From Elusimicrobiales bacterium (lineage in GTDB: Bacteria > Elusimicrobiota > Elusimicrobia > Elusimicrobiales > UBA9959), in assembly GCA_028688015.1 (NCBI GenBank), contig JAQTZB010000007.1:163510-227509 (forward strand): a stretch of 64,000 bases of DNA. Direction: 5' to 3'. A model generated the notes under the pieces. The model did not search any database, was not told the DNA's origin, and worked only from the letters and a program-made list of their open reading frames with translations. The position numbers were made by a program, and so were the translations under genes. How positions within the stretch are numbered: position 1 is the first letter of the stretch; each line of letters begins with the position of its first letter. Positions 1 through 8,766 of the stretch are shown here, in pieces.

Positions 1-272
1 ACGTGGTCCATGACCGCCAGGCGCGCGCCCAGGCGGTAATTGTAGCCGAAGCCCTTATTGACGGGGTTGTGCGTAACTTTAACGTGCGGGTCGGCGGCGG
101 CCAGTTTGTCGGCCAGCGCGCCGGTACCGTCGGAGCTGCAGTCGTCTATAACCAGGATCTCGTAGTCCGCGAAAAATTCCTCAGCCGCGGCTTTTATAGA
201 GGCCACCGCGCCTTCCAGGTTGCCGGCCTCGTTGTAGGCCGGCACTATCACGGAGATGGAGGACTTCTTCAT
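1..272 (-). CDS. Glycosyltransferase family 2, N-terminal part (cut by window edge)
   Basis: The first 90 codons are present; the gene continues beyond base 1. The protein opens with MKKSSISVIVPAYNEAGN, the nucleotide-sugar binding strand of GT-A family 2 enzymes, followed by an IDDCSSDGT motif near residue 50, where the second Asp region contacts UDP or GDP sugar and metal. A polyprenyl-phosphate sugar transferase or a glycan-chain transferase is equally possible, because the acceptor half is missing. Its ATG lies three bases after the stop of the RfaE-like gene, so the two are probably cotranscribed. The family call is safe; the substrate is unknown. Confidence 0.85.
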   Translation of the reverse strand, partial: MKKSSISVIVPAYNEAGNLEGAVASIKAAAEEFFADYEILVIDDCSSDGTGALADKLAAADPHVKVTHNPVNKGFGYNYRLGARLAVMDH

Positions 273-275
273 CGT

Positions 276-1805
276 TTACTTCAGCACCGTCGTGACGAAT
301 TTGTACAGCGGCACCGGCTCTATGGACGAGCGGTTGCACACTATGCTCACCTTCATGGCCCCGGCCAGGTTGCCCACCAGGCCAACCACGTCCATGGGCA
401 GCCCGGCGGCCGCCAGCGGCGCGCTGACGCTCAGGAAGGCGTCGCCCGCGCCCACGCGGTCCACTATCTTGTCGGAGAAGATCGGGATCTCGGTAAAGCC
501 GGTGGCTTTATCGTAGGTCACGGCGCCCAGGTGGCCGCGCGTAACGGCCACCTTGCCGCAGTTCATGCCGCCGGCAATGCGCTCTATGGCGGCGCGGATG
601 TCGCCGTACTTGTCGCGCGCGGCGTAGCGCATCTCGGGCTCGTCTATGCAGATGTAGTCGGCCTTGGGATACTTGGTGATGAGGTTGTAGCCCAGGTTGG
701 CGGAGTTGGTCTGCGTGTTCACCGCCAGGAAGCGCGCCTTGCGGCATAGCACTTCCACTATCTTGTCGTCTATGAAGCCGTGGCCGAAGTCGCTCACCAG
801 CACCATGTCGTACTGCGGCACCGCGTCCTCCAGGTAGCCGCACACCTGCCCGCTCACGTCGGCGGGCAGCGGGTAGTCGTTGAAGAACTGAACCTCGAAG
901 AGCTTGTTGAGGAAGGCCGGGTCCACGAAGCGCCGCTTGGTCACCGTGGGCGCGTCGTGGCGGGTGAACAGCTCGGGCGAGATGTTGGGCTTGAGCCGCG
1001 ACAGCACGTAGTCGCGCTTGTCGTCCTCGGCACCCAGGCAGGTCACCACCTTGGCCTCTTTTACGAAGCCCGCCGTGTGGTTGGCGCAGGCCAGCACGCC
1101 GCCGGCGAAAGTCTCCTGGCTGACGTACTTGGTGCAGATGATGTTTTCCTTGGGCGACTTGCCCAGGCCGCGGCAGTAGTGGTACTCGTCTATGATGGTG
1201 TCGCCTATCACCAGCACCTTCATGCCGCCCAGGCCCTTCATGGCGTCTATCACGCCCGAGGCGGGGTGCCTGGCCTTGAAGCCGGCCAGGAACTCCTTGG
1301 TCTGCGGCGGGAACACGGAGAAGAAATTATTGAGCAGCTCGGTGGAGCTGAAGGTCACCTCGTCGGTGAAGTGCAGGCGGCCGCCCCACTTCTCCACGGC
1401 CTCGCGCTCGTGCACTATGCCGCCGGTGATGTCCTGCTCGGGCGCGGCGTAGTCGGAGCCCTTAACATACAGCCCCGGCTTTACCAAATTTATGGCCTCT
1501 ACCGCCGTGGGCCAGCCGTTGATGGCCACGTAGTCCACGCAGGTCAGCGCCGCCAGCGACTCGGCGCGCAGATGCTCGTTGAAGACTGGCCGGCCGGGGC
1601 CCTTGTTCACAAAGCGGTCCGGCGTCAGCGTCACCACCAGCACGTCGGCGGCCTTGCGGGCGGCCTCCAAATGCTTGATATGGCCCGGGTGCATCAGGTC
1701 AAAGACGCCGTGGCACTGAGCCACTACCTTGCCTTTCTTCTTGAGCGCCGCTGACTTCTCGGCCAGGTCGGCTATGGGGATGATCTTGTGTATGTTCGTC
1801 GACAT
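276..1805 (-). CDS. RfaE-like bifunctional cytidylyltransferase / PfkB sugar kinase, domains in reversed order
   Basis: This 509-residue protein carries a nucleotidyltransferase domain first (residues about 25-160, with the HxGH motif HPGH at 39-42) and a PfkB/ribokinase-type kinase second (about 193-500, with the GAGDAF anion-hole and catalytic-Asp motif near 451-456). Known HldE/RfaE proteins phosphorylate heptose-7-phosphate and then make ADP-heptose, and in E. coli the kinase comes first. The reverse order here suggests an independent fusion or a relative acting on another sugar. Its neighbours are glycan genes. A role in activating a heptose or related sugar for an envelope glycan is inferred, not shown. 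Confidence 0.8.
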   Translation of the reverse strand: MSTNIHKIIPIADLAEKSAALKKKGKVVAQCHGVFDLMHPGHIKHLEAARKAADVLVVTLTPDRFVNKGPGRPVFNEHLRAESLAALTCVDYVAINGWPTAVEAINLVKPGLYVKGSDYAAPEQDITGGIVHEREAVEKWGGRLHFTDEVTFSSTELLNNFFSVFPPQTKEFLAGFKARHPASGVIDAMKGLGGMKVLVIGDTIIDEYHYCRGLGKSPKENIICTKYVSQETFAGGVLACANHTAGFVKEAKVVTCLGAEDDKRDYVLSRLKPNISPELFTRHDAPTVTKRRFVDPAFLNKLFEVQFFNDYPLPADVSGQVCGYLEDAVPQYDMVLVSDFGHGFIDDKIVEVLCRKARFLAVNTQTNSANLGYNLITKYPKADYICIDEPEMRYAARDKYGDIRAAIERIAGGMNCGKVAVTRGHLGAVTYDKATGFTEIPIFSDKIVDRVGAGDAFLSVSAPLAAAGLPMDVVGLVGNLAGAMKVSIVCNRSSIEPVPLYKFVTTVLK

Positions 1806-1820
1806 TATCGCTCCGCGCCG

Positions 1821-2819
1821 CTACTTGGACGGCGCCAGGTACTTGAACCAGTCCTTGGTAGCGTCGGCTATGTTCTCCGGCGTCCAAACGGGGGCCTGGC
1901 GCCAGTAGTCTATGTTCTTGAGGATTTCCTTCACGCCGTCTTCCAGCGACACCTTGGGCGCCCAGTTAAGGACGCGGCGTATCTTGGCGGTGTCGGCGTA
2001 GGTGCAGTCCGGCTCGCCGGGCCGCTTGGGGATATAGGTAACGGGCCCGCCCAGCAGCTCCACCAGGCGGTTCACGCTGTAGGTGCCGCCCGAGCCCACG
2101 TTGAAGATCTCGTTGTGCACCGGGGATTCGGAGGCGGTGTAAAAAGCGTCGGCCACGTCGGTGACGTAGGTAAAGTCGCGGGTCTGGCTGCCGTCGCCCA
2201 CCACGGTGTAGGGCTTGCCGGCCAGCTTCTGCGCCAGGAACACGCCAAACACGGCCCCGTAGGTGCCGCTGGTGCGCGAGCGCGTGCCGTACACGTTGAA
2301 CAGCCGCAGCGCGGTGACGGGGATCTTGTACACCTGCCCCCAGTGCAGGGCGGTCTGCTCGCCCAGCCACTTGGTGAGCGCGTAGGGGTACTGCGGGCGG
2401 ATCTCGGCGGTCTCTTTGGTGGGAAATTCGTCGGGGATGCCGTAGCACGAGGAGGAGGCGGTATAGACAACCTTCTTAACGCCGCACAGGCGGGCGGCTT
2501 CCAGCACGCACATGGTGCCGTTAACATTGGAGCGGTAATATTCCACTGGGTTCACTATGGAAGGGACGATATCGGCCAGCGCGGCCAGGTGGTAAACGCG
2601 GTCGGCCCCGGCAAAGAGCTGCTGCAGGGCGGGCAGGTCGTTGATGTCCTGCCGGACCACGGTTAAATTGGGATTACCGGCGTGATGCTTAAGGTTGTCG
2701 GGGCGGCCGGTGGAGAAATTGTCCACCACCGTGACCTGGTGCCCCTCTTTCAGGAGCCGGTCCGTGACATGGCTGCCAATGAAGCCAGCCCCCCCCGTAA
2801 CAATGCTGCGTATCGGCAT
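1821..2819 (-). CDS. NAD-dependent nucleotide-sugar epimerase/dehydratase
   Basis: This is a 332-residue extended short-chain dehydrogenase. The Rossmann motif GGAGFIG is at residues 9-15 and the catalytic YALTK (YxxxK) at 146-150, preceded by an ASSSCYG segment that supplies the catalytic Ser. The family includes UDP-glucose, UDP-GlcNAc and UDP-glucuronate 4-epimerases and decarboxylases. The sequence looks closest to 4-epimerases of the WbpP/GalE type, but the substrate cannot be fixed. It sits 15 bases upstream of the RfaE-like gene on the same strand, which suggests one operon. Confidence 0.85.
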   Translation of the reverse strand: MPIRSIVTGGAGFIGSHVTDRLLKEGHQVTVVDNFSTGRPDNLKHHAGNPNLTVVRQDINDLPALQQLFAGADRVYHLAALADIVPSIVNPVEYYRSNVNGTMCVLEAARLCGVKKVVYTASSSCYGIPDEFPTKETAEIRPQYPYALTKWLGEQTALHWGQVYKIPVTALRLFNVYGTRSRTSGTYGAVFGVFLAQKLAGKPYTVVGDGSQTRDFTYVTDVADAFYTASESPVHNEIFNVGSGGTYSVNRLVELLGGPVTYIPKRPGEPDCTYADTAKIRRVLNWAPKVSLEDGVKEILKNIDYWRQAPVWTPENIADATKDWFKYLAPSK

Positions 2820-2886
2820 GCCCTTACTATATTAATAAATATAGGCCGCCCAAAAGAGCGGCCTATCTGCACCCGCAAAAACGGGC

Positions 2887-3633
2887 CTAAAATTCCAGTT
2901 CCAACCCGTCCTTGGCGGCGCGGGCGCCGGGGTAGACGCCGCGGGCTATCTTCAGCGCCCGCGCGCGCAGGTCGGCCCGGTGGTAACGCTCGGCCGAGAA
3001 ATGCGTCATGACGAACTTTTTGGCCCCCGCCTCGGCGGCCAGGCGGCCGGCGGTCTCGGGGTTGAAATGCGGCCAGCCGGGGTTGGTTTCGCCGGGGGCG
3101 TGGGCGCATTCGGTTATCAGCAGGTCCGCGCCCCGCGCCAGCTCCAGCGCGTTGGGGCAGTAGCCGGTATCTGTAACATAAGTTACACTCTTGCCGCCCA
3201 ACTCCAGGCGCAGCCCCAGCACCGGGTCCGCGTGCACCAGCGGCAAGGTCTTCACTTTAAACGGGAGTTTTCTCGCTTCCGCCGGCAGCTCAAGGATCTT
3301 CACCGGGTAATGCAGCTGGGAGAGCGGCACCGTGAACGGCTTGTTTACAAAGCGCTCCAGTATGCGGCGGGTCCCCTTCTGGCCGCAGATGGTCAGCGGG
3401 CCGGTGCGCTTGCGGAACTTCACCAGCGTGTGCAGCCCGGAGATATGGTCTATGTGGAAATGGCTGAGAAACAGGAACGCCGGCTTTGCCCCGTCGGAGT
3501 ACTGGTCGAACTTGTAGATGCCGGTGCCGGCGTCCAGCAGAATGTCCCAGCGCGGCGTCTTGATGAGCGCGCACACCGTATTGCCGGTGCCGGTGTCGTA
3601 CCAGCCGTTGGTGCCCAGGAAGACGGCTTTCAT
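2887..3633 (-). CDS. Metallo-beta-lactamase-fold hydrolase (RNase Z-like)
   Basis: This 248-residue protein has the metal-binding motif SHFHIDH (HxHxDH, His58 to His63), a later DTGY segment and a C-terminal [10 protein letters not shown] stretch, as in RNase Z/phosphodiesterase-like members of the superfamily. I start it at the ATG that overlaps the rfbB stop codon (ATGA); upstream in-frame codons would only extend into rfbB. The compact size fits a soluble cytoplasmic hydrolase. Its presence at the end of an rfb operon suggests coexpression, but the substrate is unknown. About 67 bases separate it from the next gene. Confidence 0.8.
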   Translation of the reverse strand: MKAVFLGTNGWYDTGTGNTVCALIKTPRWDILLDAGTGIYKFDQYSDGAKPAFLFLSHFHIDHISGLHTLVKFRKRTGPLTICGQKGTRRILERFVNKPFTVPLSQLHYPVKILELPAEARKLPFKVKTLPLVHADPVLGLRLELGGKSVTYVTDTGYCPNALELARGADLLITECAHAPGETNPGWPHFNPETAGRLAAEAGAKKFVMTHFSAERYHRADLRARALKIARGVYPGARAAKDGLELEF

Positions 3634-4703
3634 CTGTTGTAATTCTTCCTCAGCCATTTGCGGTAGGCGCCGCTCTGCACGTGCAGCACCCAGCCGCCGT
3701 TGGCCAGGTACCATTTCACGGTGCGCTCCAGGCCCTCTTTGAAGGTCACCGACGGGCGCCAGCCCAGCTCGCGGCGGATCTTAGAAAAGTCTATAGCGTA
3801 GCGGCGGTCGTGGCCGGGGCGGTCTTTCACGTAGGTTATCAGCCCGGCGTAGGCCTTGCCGGCCAGCGCGGGGTTGGCCGCCGCCGGGGCGTATTTTTCA
3901 AGCGCGGCGCAGATGCCTTTCACCACGTCGATATTCTTCATCTCGCAGTTGCCGCCCACGTTGTAGGTCTCGCCGGGGCGGCCCCGCTTCATCACGCGCC
4001 AGATGGCGGCGCAGTGGTCCTCCACGTAAAGCCAGTCGCGCACCTGCAGGCCGTCGCCGTAAACCGGCAGTGGCTTGCCGGCCAGCGCATTCAGGATAAC
4101 CAGGGGAATGAGCTTCTCGGGGAAATGAAAGGGCCCGTAATTATTGGAGCAGTTGCTGATGGTGACCGGCAGGCCGTAGGTGTGGTGGTAGGCCATCACC
4201 AAATGGTCCGAAGACGCCTTGCTCGCCGAGTAAGGGCTGCGCGGGTCGTAGGGCGTGGTCTCTTTGAACTTGCCGGTGCGGCCCAGCGAGCCGTAGACCT
4301 CGTCGGTGGAGATGTGGTGAAAGCGCGCGTCCTTGCGCCCGCCCCAGGCCTGCCGCGCCGTCTCCAGCAGGGCGAAGGTGCCGTGGATATTGGTCTCTAT
4401 GAAATCCTTGGGCCCGAAGATGGAGCGGTCCACGTGCGACTCCGCCGCGAAATGCGCCACTCCGTCGAACTTGTACTTTTTAAAAAGTTTCGCCAGCAGC
4501 TTGAAGTCGCAGATGTCGCCTTTGACAAAAGCGTAGCGGCCCTTCTGCGCGCGCGCCACGTCCAGCAGGTTCTCCGGGTTGCCGGCGTAGGTCAGCTTGT
4601 CCAGGTTCACCACGCGCCCCTTGAACCCGCCCGGGCCGAAAAGGTAGCGGATAAAGTTGCTGCCTATAAACCCCGCGCCGCCGGTGACAAGGATGTTTTT
4701 CAT
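3630..4703 (-). CDS. rfbB: dTDP-glucose 4,6-dehydratase
   Basis: This enzyme converts dTDP-glucose to dTDP-4-keto-6-deoxyglucose. The protein has 357 residues, with [10 protein letters not shown] at 8-17, the TDEVYG active-site segment (Asp-Glu pair) near 130 and YSASK (YxxxK) near 155-160, all hallmarks of RmlB. It overlaps rfbC by four bases upstream and the hydrolase gene by four bases downstream. The operon therefore supplies dTDP-4-keto sugars for surface glycans. The reductase RfbD that would finish dTDP-rhamnose is not in the window. Confidence 0.93.
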   Translation of the reverse strand: MKNILVTGGAGFIGSNFIRYLFGPGGFKGRVVNLDKLTYAGNPENLLDVARAQKGRYAFVKGDICDFKLLAKLFKKYKFDGVAHFAAESHVDRSIFGPKDFIETNIHGTFALLETARQAWGGRKDARFHHISTDEVYGSLGRTGKFKETTPYDPRSPYSASKASSDHLVMAYHHTYGLPVTISNCSNNYGPFHFPEKLIPLVILNALAGKPLPVYGDGLQVRDWLYVEDHCAAIWRVMKRGRPGETYNVGGNCEMKNIDVVKGICAALEKYAPAAANPALAGKAYAGLITYVKDRPGHDRRYAIDFSKIRRELGWRPSVTFKEGLERTVKWYLANGGWVLHVQSGAYRKWLRKNYNR

Positions 4704-5245
4704 AAGCCCTCGAAGCCTTTAAAGAAGGGCAGAGCGGCGTCGCGCGCGGAAAGTTTCGGCGCGGTTATCCCCCACTCTATCCCCAGGTCCGGGTCGTTCC
4801 AGCGCAGTCCGCCCTCGTCGGCGGGCGAATACTCCGCGGTGCATTTGTAAATTATTTCGGCGGTCTCGCTGAGCACCAGGAAGCCGTGGGCGAAACCCGG
4901 CGGCATATAAAGTATATGAGCGTTCTCGGCGGTGAGCTGCGCCGCGGCCCAGCGGCCGAAAGTCGGGGAACCCTTGCGCAGGTCCACCCCCACGTCCAGT
5001 ATGGCTCCGGCCGTGCAGCGCACCAGTTTGCCCTGCGCGGCGGCGCCGCGCTGGTAATGCAGGCCGCGCAGCACGCCTTGAGAGGACTTGGAGTGGTTAT
5101 CCTGCACGAACTCGGCGGGAATGCCCGCCGCCGCGAAATCGCGCTTCTTGTAGGTCTCTATGAAGAAACCCCTGTCGTCGGGGAAGACGCGCGGCTTCAC
5201 CAGCACCAGCCCCTCCGGATTCAGGCGCTCGAACTCGAAAGGCAT
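4700..5245 (-). CDS. rfbC: dTDP-4-dehydrorhamnose 3,5-epimerase
   Basis: This is a cupin-fold epimerase of 181 residues, the usual RmlC size. The catalytic His lies in RGLHYQ (His63), HSKSS precedes it, and YKCTAEYS near residue 136 includes the conserved Tyr. It acts on dTDP-4-keto-6-deoxyglucose, the RfbB product. The start codon overlaps the rfbA stop (TGATG), and its end overlaps rfbB, so translation is likely coupled. A divergent second copy lies two genes upstream at 6117-6665. Confidence 0.92.
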   Translation of the reverse strand: MPFEFERLNPEGLVLVKPRVFPDDRGFFIETYKKRDFAAAGIPAEFVQDNHSKSSQGVLRGLHYQRGAAAQGKLVRCTAGAILDVGVDLRKGSPTFGRWAAAQLTAENAHILYMPPGFAHGFLVLSETAEIIYKCTAEYSPADEGGLRWNDPDLGIEWGITAPKLSARDAALPFFKGFEGL

Positions 5246-6120
5246 CAGTCCCCCGCCGCCACTTTGCGCAGGTATTTGCCGTAGCTGTTCTTGTCCAGCC
5301 CGGCGGCGATCTTGAGCAGGGCGGCTTTGTTTATCCAGCCCAGGTTATAGGCGATCTCCTCTATGCAGGCGATCTTAAGGCCCTGCCGCTTCTCCACGGT
5401 GGCGATGAATTCCCCCGCCTCCAGCAAACTGTCGAAGGTGCCGGTGTCCAGCCAGGCGTAGCCGCGGCCCAGCAGTTCGACGTTAAGGTCCGCGCGTTTG
5501 AGATACACCTTGTTCACGTCGGTGATCTCCAGCTCGCCGCGGGCGCTGGGCTTTATGCCTTTGGCCACCTTCACCACGTCGGCCGGATAGAAATACAGCC
5601 CGGTAACGGCGTAGTTGCTTTTGGGCGCGGCCGGCTTCTCTTCAATTGAAGTCGCTTTCCCCTCTTTGTTGAACGCCACCACGCCGTAGCGCTCGGGGTC
5701 GTTTACATAGTAGCCGAACACCGTGGCGCGGCCTTTCCGCGCGGCCCTCACCGCCCGCTTGAAAGCCTCAGGCAGGCCGTGGCCGTAGAAGATGTTGTCT
5801 CCCAGCACCAGGCAGGCCTCGTCGCCGGCCAGGAATTCTTCGCCCAGCAGGAAAGCCTGCGCCAGGCCCTCGGGCCTGGGCTGCTCCTTATAGGCCAGCT
5901 TCAGCCCCCAAGCCGAGCCGTCGCCGAAGATCTCGCGGAAGCGCGGCAGGTCCTTGGGCGTAGAGATTATAAGTATCTCCCGTATGCCCGCCAGCATCAG
6001 CGCCGACAGCGGGTAATAGATCATGGGCTTGTCGTAAACCGGCAGCAATTGCTTGCAGGCCACGCTGGTTATCGGGTACAGCCGCGTGCCGGCGCCGCCG
6101 GCCAAAATAATTCCTTTCAT
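5245..6120 (-). CDS. rfbA: Glucose-1-phosphate thymidylyltransferase
   Basis: This 291-residue protein makes dTDP-glucose from dTTP and glucose-1-phosphate. It shows the [11 protein letters not shown] nucleotide-binding loop at residues 6-16, the KPMIYYP segment after it and the EKP motif near the middle, all typical of RmlA. It has the standard length and lies in the order rfbC-like, rfbA, rfbC, rfbB, with one- to four-base overlaps, so these four genes form a tight operon. Confidence 0.95.
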   Translation of the reverse strand: MKGIILAGGAGTRLYPITSVACKQLLPVYDKPMIYYPLSALMLAGIREILIISTPKDLPRFREIFGDGSAWGLKLAYKEQPRPEGLAQAFLLGEEFLAGDEACLVLGDNIFYGHGLPEAFKRAVRAARKGRATVFGYYVNDPERYGVVAFNKEGKATSIEEKPAAPKSNYAVTGLYFYPADVVKVAKGIKPSARGELEITDVNKVYLKRADLNVELLGRGYAWLDTGTFDSLLEAGEFIATVEKRQGLKIACIEEIAYNLGWINKAALLKIAAGLDKNSYGKYLRKVAAGD

Positions 6121-6665
6121 AGTTTCCCCTCCAGCTCCGCCAGCAGCGGCAGCTCTGCGTCCCTAACTGACACCTTTGGCCGCGCCACCGGCCACTTTAT
6201 TTTCAGCGCGGGGTCGTTCCAGCGCAGCCCGGCGTAATGCGCCGGGGAGAATTCGCGCGAGCACTTGTAAACCGCCTCGGCCCCGTCGGTAAGGGCGCAG
6301 AAGCCGTGCGCGAAGCCGGCCGGCGCGTAAAGCGTAAGCCAGTTGGCGTCGGACAGTTCAAGGCCGTAGGCCCGCCCGTAAGTGCGCGAGCCGCGCCGCA
6401 GGTCCACCGCCACGTTGTAAATGCGCCCGCGCCCGCAGCGCACCAGCCGCGCCTGGGCCGCAGGCGGCCGCTGGTAATGAAAGCCGCGTACCACGCCGCG
6501 CCGCGACACGGAGCGGTTCTCCTGAACAAAAGTCTCGCGGATGCCGGCCTTGCGGAACTCCGAGGCCTTGTAGATCTCGGCCGCAGCCCCCCGGGCGTCG
6601 GGCCGTGCCTCCGGCCTTATCACCAGCAGCCCGGGAATACGCGTCTTTTTGAACTCGAACTTCAT
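6117..6665 (-). CDS. Second, divergent RmlC-type cupin epimerase
   Basis: This 182-residue protein is a paralogue of the neighbouring RfbC: RGFHYQ holds the catalytic His at 63, and [20 protein letters not shown] is close to the family C-terminus. The sequence has drifted (for example ENRSVSRRG in place of DNHSKSSQG), which may mean a different epimerisation outcome, as in 3-epimerases or 3,4-ketoisomerases of the dTDP-sugar family. It is the first gene of the rfb operon, directly downstream of the terminator at 6681-6712, so little room is left for its own promoter. Confidence 0.85.
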   Translation of the reverse strand: MKFEFKKTRIPGLLVIRPEARPDARGAAAEIYKASEFRKAGIRETFVQENRSVSRRGVVRGFHYQRPPAAQARLVRCGRGRIYNVAVDLRRGSRTYGRAYGLELSDANWLTLYAPAGFAHGFCALTDGAEAVYKCSREFSPAHYAGLRWNDPALKIKWPVARPKVSVRDAELPLLAELEGKL

Positions 6666-6680
6666 GCGAATAATAATATA

Positions 6681-6712
6681 TAAAAAAACAGGCCGCTTTG
6701 AGGGCGGCCTGT
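6681..6712 (-). terminator. Intrinsic terminator behind the FecR-like gene
   Basis: A perfect 9-bp stem (6688-6696 with 6704-6712, loop of 7) is followed on the minus strand by a run of seven T. It separates the FecR-like gene from the rfb operon. The plus side has only a broken T-tract. Confidence 0.75.
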
Positions 6713-6734
6713 TTCTTTGCGGCTAAGGGGCCGC

Positions 6735-7607
6735 TTAAGGGTTGGAGGCGCTGACCTCTCCGCTTTCCTGCACCACTTCGGTGGGGATGACGGTGGTGAC
6801 CGGCTCCACTATAACGGGGGCCACGGGCTCCTCCACGACGGCCTCTTCTACCGGCGCGGCAGCGGCGGCGGCGGCTTCTTCGGCGGCCTTCTTCTCGGCC
6901 TCGGCCTTTTCGGCGGCGGCCTTGGCGGCGGCAGCCGCGGCGGCCTCTTCTTTGGCCTTGGCGTCCATTATGGGCTTCTCGGCCTTTATCTCTTCCTTCT
7001 CTTCTTTGATCTTGCTGGGCTCGCTGGGAGCCTTCACGCCGGCGGGCAGGGCCACCGGCTCGGCGGCGCCCTCGGCCTGCGTAACCTGCACGCGCTGGTT
7101 GGGCTGCACGTCAATGGTGCGGTTGCGGTTGTCGGCTATCTGTATGGAGCCGCTGAACAGGTCCCAGGTGGTCTGGCCGGCCTCGCTCACTTCCACGCCG
7201 AACACCGTGCCGCGCACGGCGCAGACGGCGCTGGGGGTGCGCACGGTGAAGCCGCGGCCTATGAACTTGCGTATCCAGGCCTGCATCTTGCCGCGGGCCA
7301 CTTCCACCACGTTGCCCTCTGGGGCCACGGCGGACACCACAAAGGTGGTCTCTTCGCCCAGGCGCACTTTGGCGCCGTACTTTATGTAAATCTCGGCCTT
7401 GCTCTTGGGGCCGGTCTTAACCTGGTCGCCGACCTCAAGCATGAACGGCGCCTGCACGGCCACCCACACGGCGGTGTCCTTCTTGAGGTACTCCACATTG
7501 CCCTTGGCCGTAAAGATCTTGGCCGTAAAATTCTCCACCGGCGCGGCGTCGGCCGCCCAGCCCTGGGTACCGAAAGCCATCATGCAGAACGCGAGTATAT
7601 ATTTCAT
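6735..7607 (-). CDS. Secreted FecR-like domain protein with Ala/Lys/Glu-rich linker
   Basis: This 290-residue protein starts at the ATG behind AGGAG; further upstream in-frame codons would precede the signal peptide. Residues 1-19 form a signal peptide (MKYILAFCMMAFGTQGWAA). A FecR-type domain follows (about 45-155, with the VRTPSAVCAVRGTVFGVE segment typical of the family), then a charged Ala-rich stretch likely to be helical, then a Val/Pro/Thr-rich tail. The last 20 residues (ending VVQESGEVSASNP) are identical to the end of the second FecR-like protein at 40752. A periplasmic or surface structural role is inferred; no sigma or anti-sigma partner is present. Confidence 0.75.
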   Translation of the reverse strand: MKYILAFCMMAFGTQGWAADAAPVENFTAKIFTAKGNVEYLKKDTAVWVAVQAPFMLEVGDQVKTGPKSKAEIYIKYGAKVRLGEETTFVVSAVAPEGNVVEVARGKMQAWIRKFIGRGFTVRTPSAVCAVRGTVFGVEVSEAGQTTWDLFSGSIQIADNRNRTIDVQPNQRVQVTQAEGAAEPVALPAGVKAPSEPSKIKEEKEEIKAEKPIMDAKAKEEAAAAAAAKAAAEKAEAEKKAAEEAAAAAAAPVEEAVVEEPVAPVIVEPVTTVIPTEVVQESGEVSASNP

Positions 7608-7643
7608 AATTCTCCTGTTTTCCCCGCCCTTAACCCCGCCTAA

Positions 7644-7671
7644 ATAATACAAACTTTCCGCCAAAAAACAA
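7644..7671 (-). promoter_or_regulatory. Sigma-70-like promoter of the FecR-like gene
   Basis: On the minus strand, TTGTTT (7666-7671) and TATTAT (7644-7649) are separated by 16 bases. The predicted start lies about 30 bases before the ATG, leaving room for the AGGAG ribosome site. Confidence 0.45.
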
Positions 7672-7700
7672 AGATGCGTTTAGTTACACTAACCCTGCGC

Positions 7701-7949
7701 TCACCGCGCTATGTGGTGAAGCACGTGCGCTATGAAAGCCTGGTAGGGAACCCCGGCCTTGCTGGCTTTAGCTTTTATCCGGTCCAGGTCGATGCTGTTG
7801 ATACGGATGTGCAAGATGGCGTCCTTGCGCTTGCGGGCCAAGGCGGCAAGGAATTCCCGCTCCTGCTGCGGCGTTACCGGCACGTACTTACCCGCCAGGA
7901 GGTCCTTTTCCGTCTTGCGTTCCGACCCGGTCAACTTAACTCTCTTCAT
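7701..7949 (-). CDS. brnA: Antitoxin with ribbon-helix-helix DNA-binding domain
   Basis: This is an 82-residue basic protein. Its C-terminal half, ILHIRINSIDLDRIKAKA followed by SKAGVPYQAFIAHVL, matches the ribbon-helix-helix fold (strand, helix, turn, helix) of BrnA/CopG antitoxins. The gene begins inside the last codons of the toxin gene (ATGA overlap), the usual toxin-first order of BrnT/BrnA modules. The antitoxin is expected to bind the toxin and repress the shared promoter at 8214-8241. Confidence 0.75.
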   Translation of the reverse strand: MKRVKLTGSERKTEKDLLAGKYVPVTPQQEREFLAALARKRKDAILHIRINSIDLDRIKAKASKAGVPYQAFIAHVLHHIAR

Positions 7950-8200
7950 GGCAGCTCACCTCTCTTCAACTTCTCTGTATACTTTCTGCTCGGGAACAAG
8001 GTCTTCAAGAACCACTCTTTCCCGTCATAAACGCACGGCGCCACCCACACATACCCGTCAACCTTTATCAAGAATAGCCATTGCCCTGCCCGTTTAGGGT
8101 GGCGTAGAAGGCGCAGATACTCCCCCTGCACCGCCTCCTCAAACGACATTCCCCTTTCGCGCTTCAGCCATGCGCTCTTTTCCTCATCCCAGCGGATCAT
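7946..8200 (-). CDS. brnT: BrnT-like toxin
   Basis: This 84-residue protein begins MIRWDEEKSAWLKRERGMSF, the signature N-terminus of BrnT-type RelE-fold RNases, and ends with LKTLFPSRKYTEKLKRG, where the family keeps basic catalytic or RNA-binding residues. I chose the ATG at 8200 because GGAGG stands 5 bases before it. Cleavage of mRNA to stop growth is the known function of the family; activity here is inferred. It is paired with the antitoxin at 7701. Confidence 0.75.
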   Translation of the reverse strand: MIRWDEEKSAWLKRERGMSFEEAVQGEYLRLLRHPKRAGQWLFLIKVDGYVWVAPCVYDGKEWFLKTLFPSRKYTEKLKRGELP

Positions 8201-8213
8201 CGCCCCCTCCAAT

Positions 8214-8241
8214 ATTGTAACACAAATGTATTAACAGTCAA
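8214..8241 (-). promoter_or_regulatory. Promoter of the brnT/brnA pair
   Basis: On the minus strand, TTGACT (8236-8241), 16 bases, TACAAT (8214-8219). The predicted transcript starts only about 7 bases before the ATG, close to or within the GGAGG site, so the leader would be very short. Confidence 0.6.
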
Positions 8242-8251
8242 GACCTTTACG

Positions 8252-8647
8252 CTATTTATTGCCTACGCTGCAAACAACACAAAAGGCTCCCGCCCTCTCC
8301 CAATAAGTGCGAGCCTCTTTATGCGCCCAGGCAATTTCTCGCACCAATGGTGCGAGTTTTACATTTTGCGCATATTTTTCGTACAAAAGCCGCATACGCC
8401 ACAAATTCGATGTGGAAAACCCCCGGATTCCGGGAAATTCCGTACGCAGGTCCACGGCAAGTTTTTCCACAATAGATCTCCCCCAGGTATCTCCCTTCTG
8501 TCTTTCAGAGATGATCCGCCCTATATCCCAATAAAGACCCACCAGCTCTTTATTCACGGCGCGCAGCGCGGAATACTGAGCAGCACGCACACGCCCCTTT
8601 ATCTCCGCCAGGAGCACCCTGTAATCCTTGACAACATCTTTAGTCAT
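8252..8647 (-). pseudogene. Truncated DUF1016 (YhcG-type) gene, N-terminal domain only
   Basis: The 131-codon frame matches the N-terminal helical domain of YhcG/DUF1016 proteins (YWDIGRIISERQ, then GFSTSNLWRMRLLYEKY), but it stops soon after IAWAH, where the full-length homologue at 33591 continues with SHFLALL and a nuclease domain. The last 22 residues do not resemble the family. The ATG at 8647 sits behind the same upstream element as the accessory genes at 33-36 kb. A 19-bp palindrome lies inside the frame at 8338-8356. It is probably a relic; a short functional DNA-binding product is possible. Confidence 0.65.
8338..8356. repeat. Palindrome inside the truncated DUF1016 frame
   Basis: 19 bp, arms CTCGCACCA around one base. 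It occupies the same codon position relative to the W-(S/A)-H motif as palindrome 2 of the full-length gene, with an unrelated sequence. Confidence 0.7.
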
Positions 8648-8667
8648 AAAACCCCCTATCCCCACCT

Positions 8668-8703
8668 ATAGCCTAGCAGACGCTGCCGACAAGGGGCTGT
8701 CGG
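8668..8703 (-). promoter_or_regulatory. Shared upstream element, copy S1
   Basis: On the minus strand, CGACA-N6-TGTCG (8687-8702) is followed by GTCTGCTAGGCTAT. 28 bases (8668-8695) are identical to copy S2 at 32919-32946. It lies 20 bases upstream of the truncated DUF1016 start. See the S2-S5 entries and the finding on this element. Confidence 0.7.
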
Positions 8704-8716
8704 CAAGCGGAACAAA

Positions 8717-8742
8717 TAAAAAGGCCCCTCAGTCGAGGGGCC
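8717..8742 (-). terminator. Intrinsic terminator of the glycan locus
   Basis: GGCCCCTC-GACT-GAGGGGCC on the minus strand (8723-8742), followed by TTTTTA. It lies 25 bases behind the pglF stop, so it probably ends the long transcript of the glycan locus. Confidence 0.85.
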
Positions 8743-8766
8743 TGTTGCCGCGCGCGGGCAGCGGGG

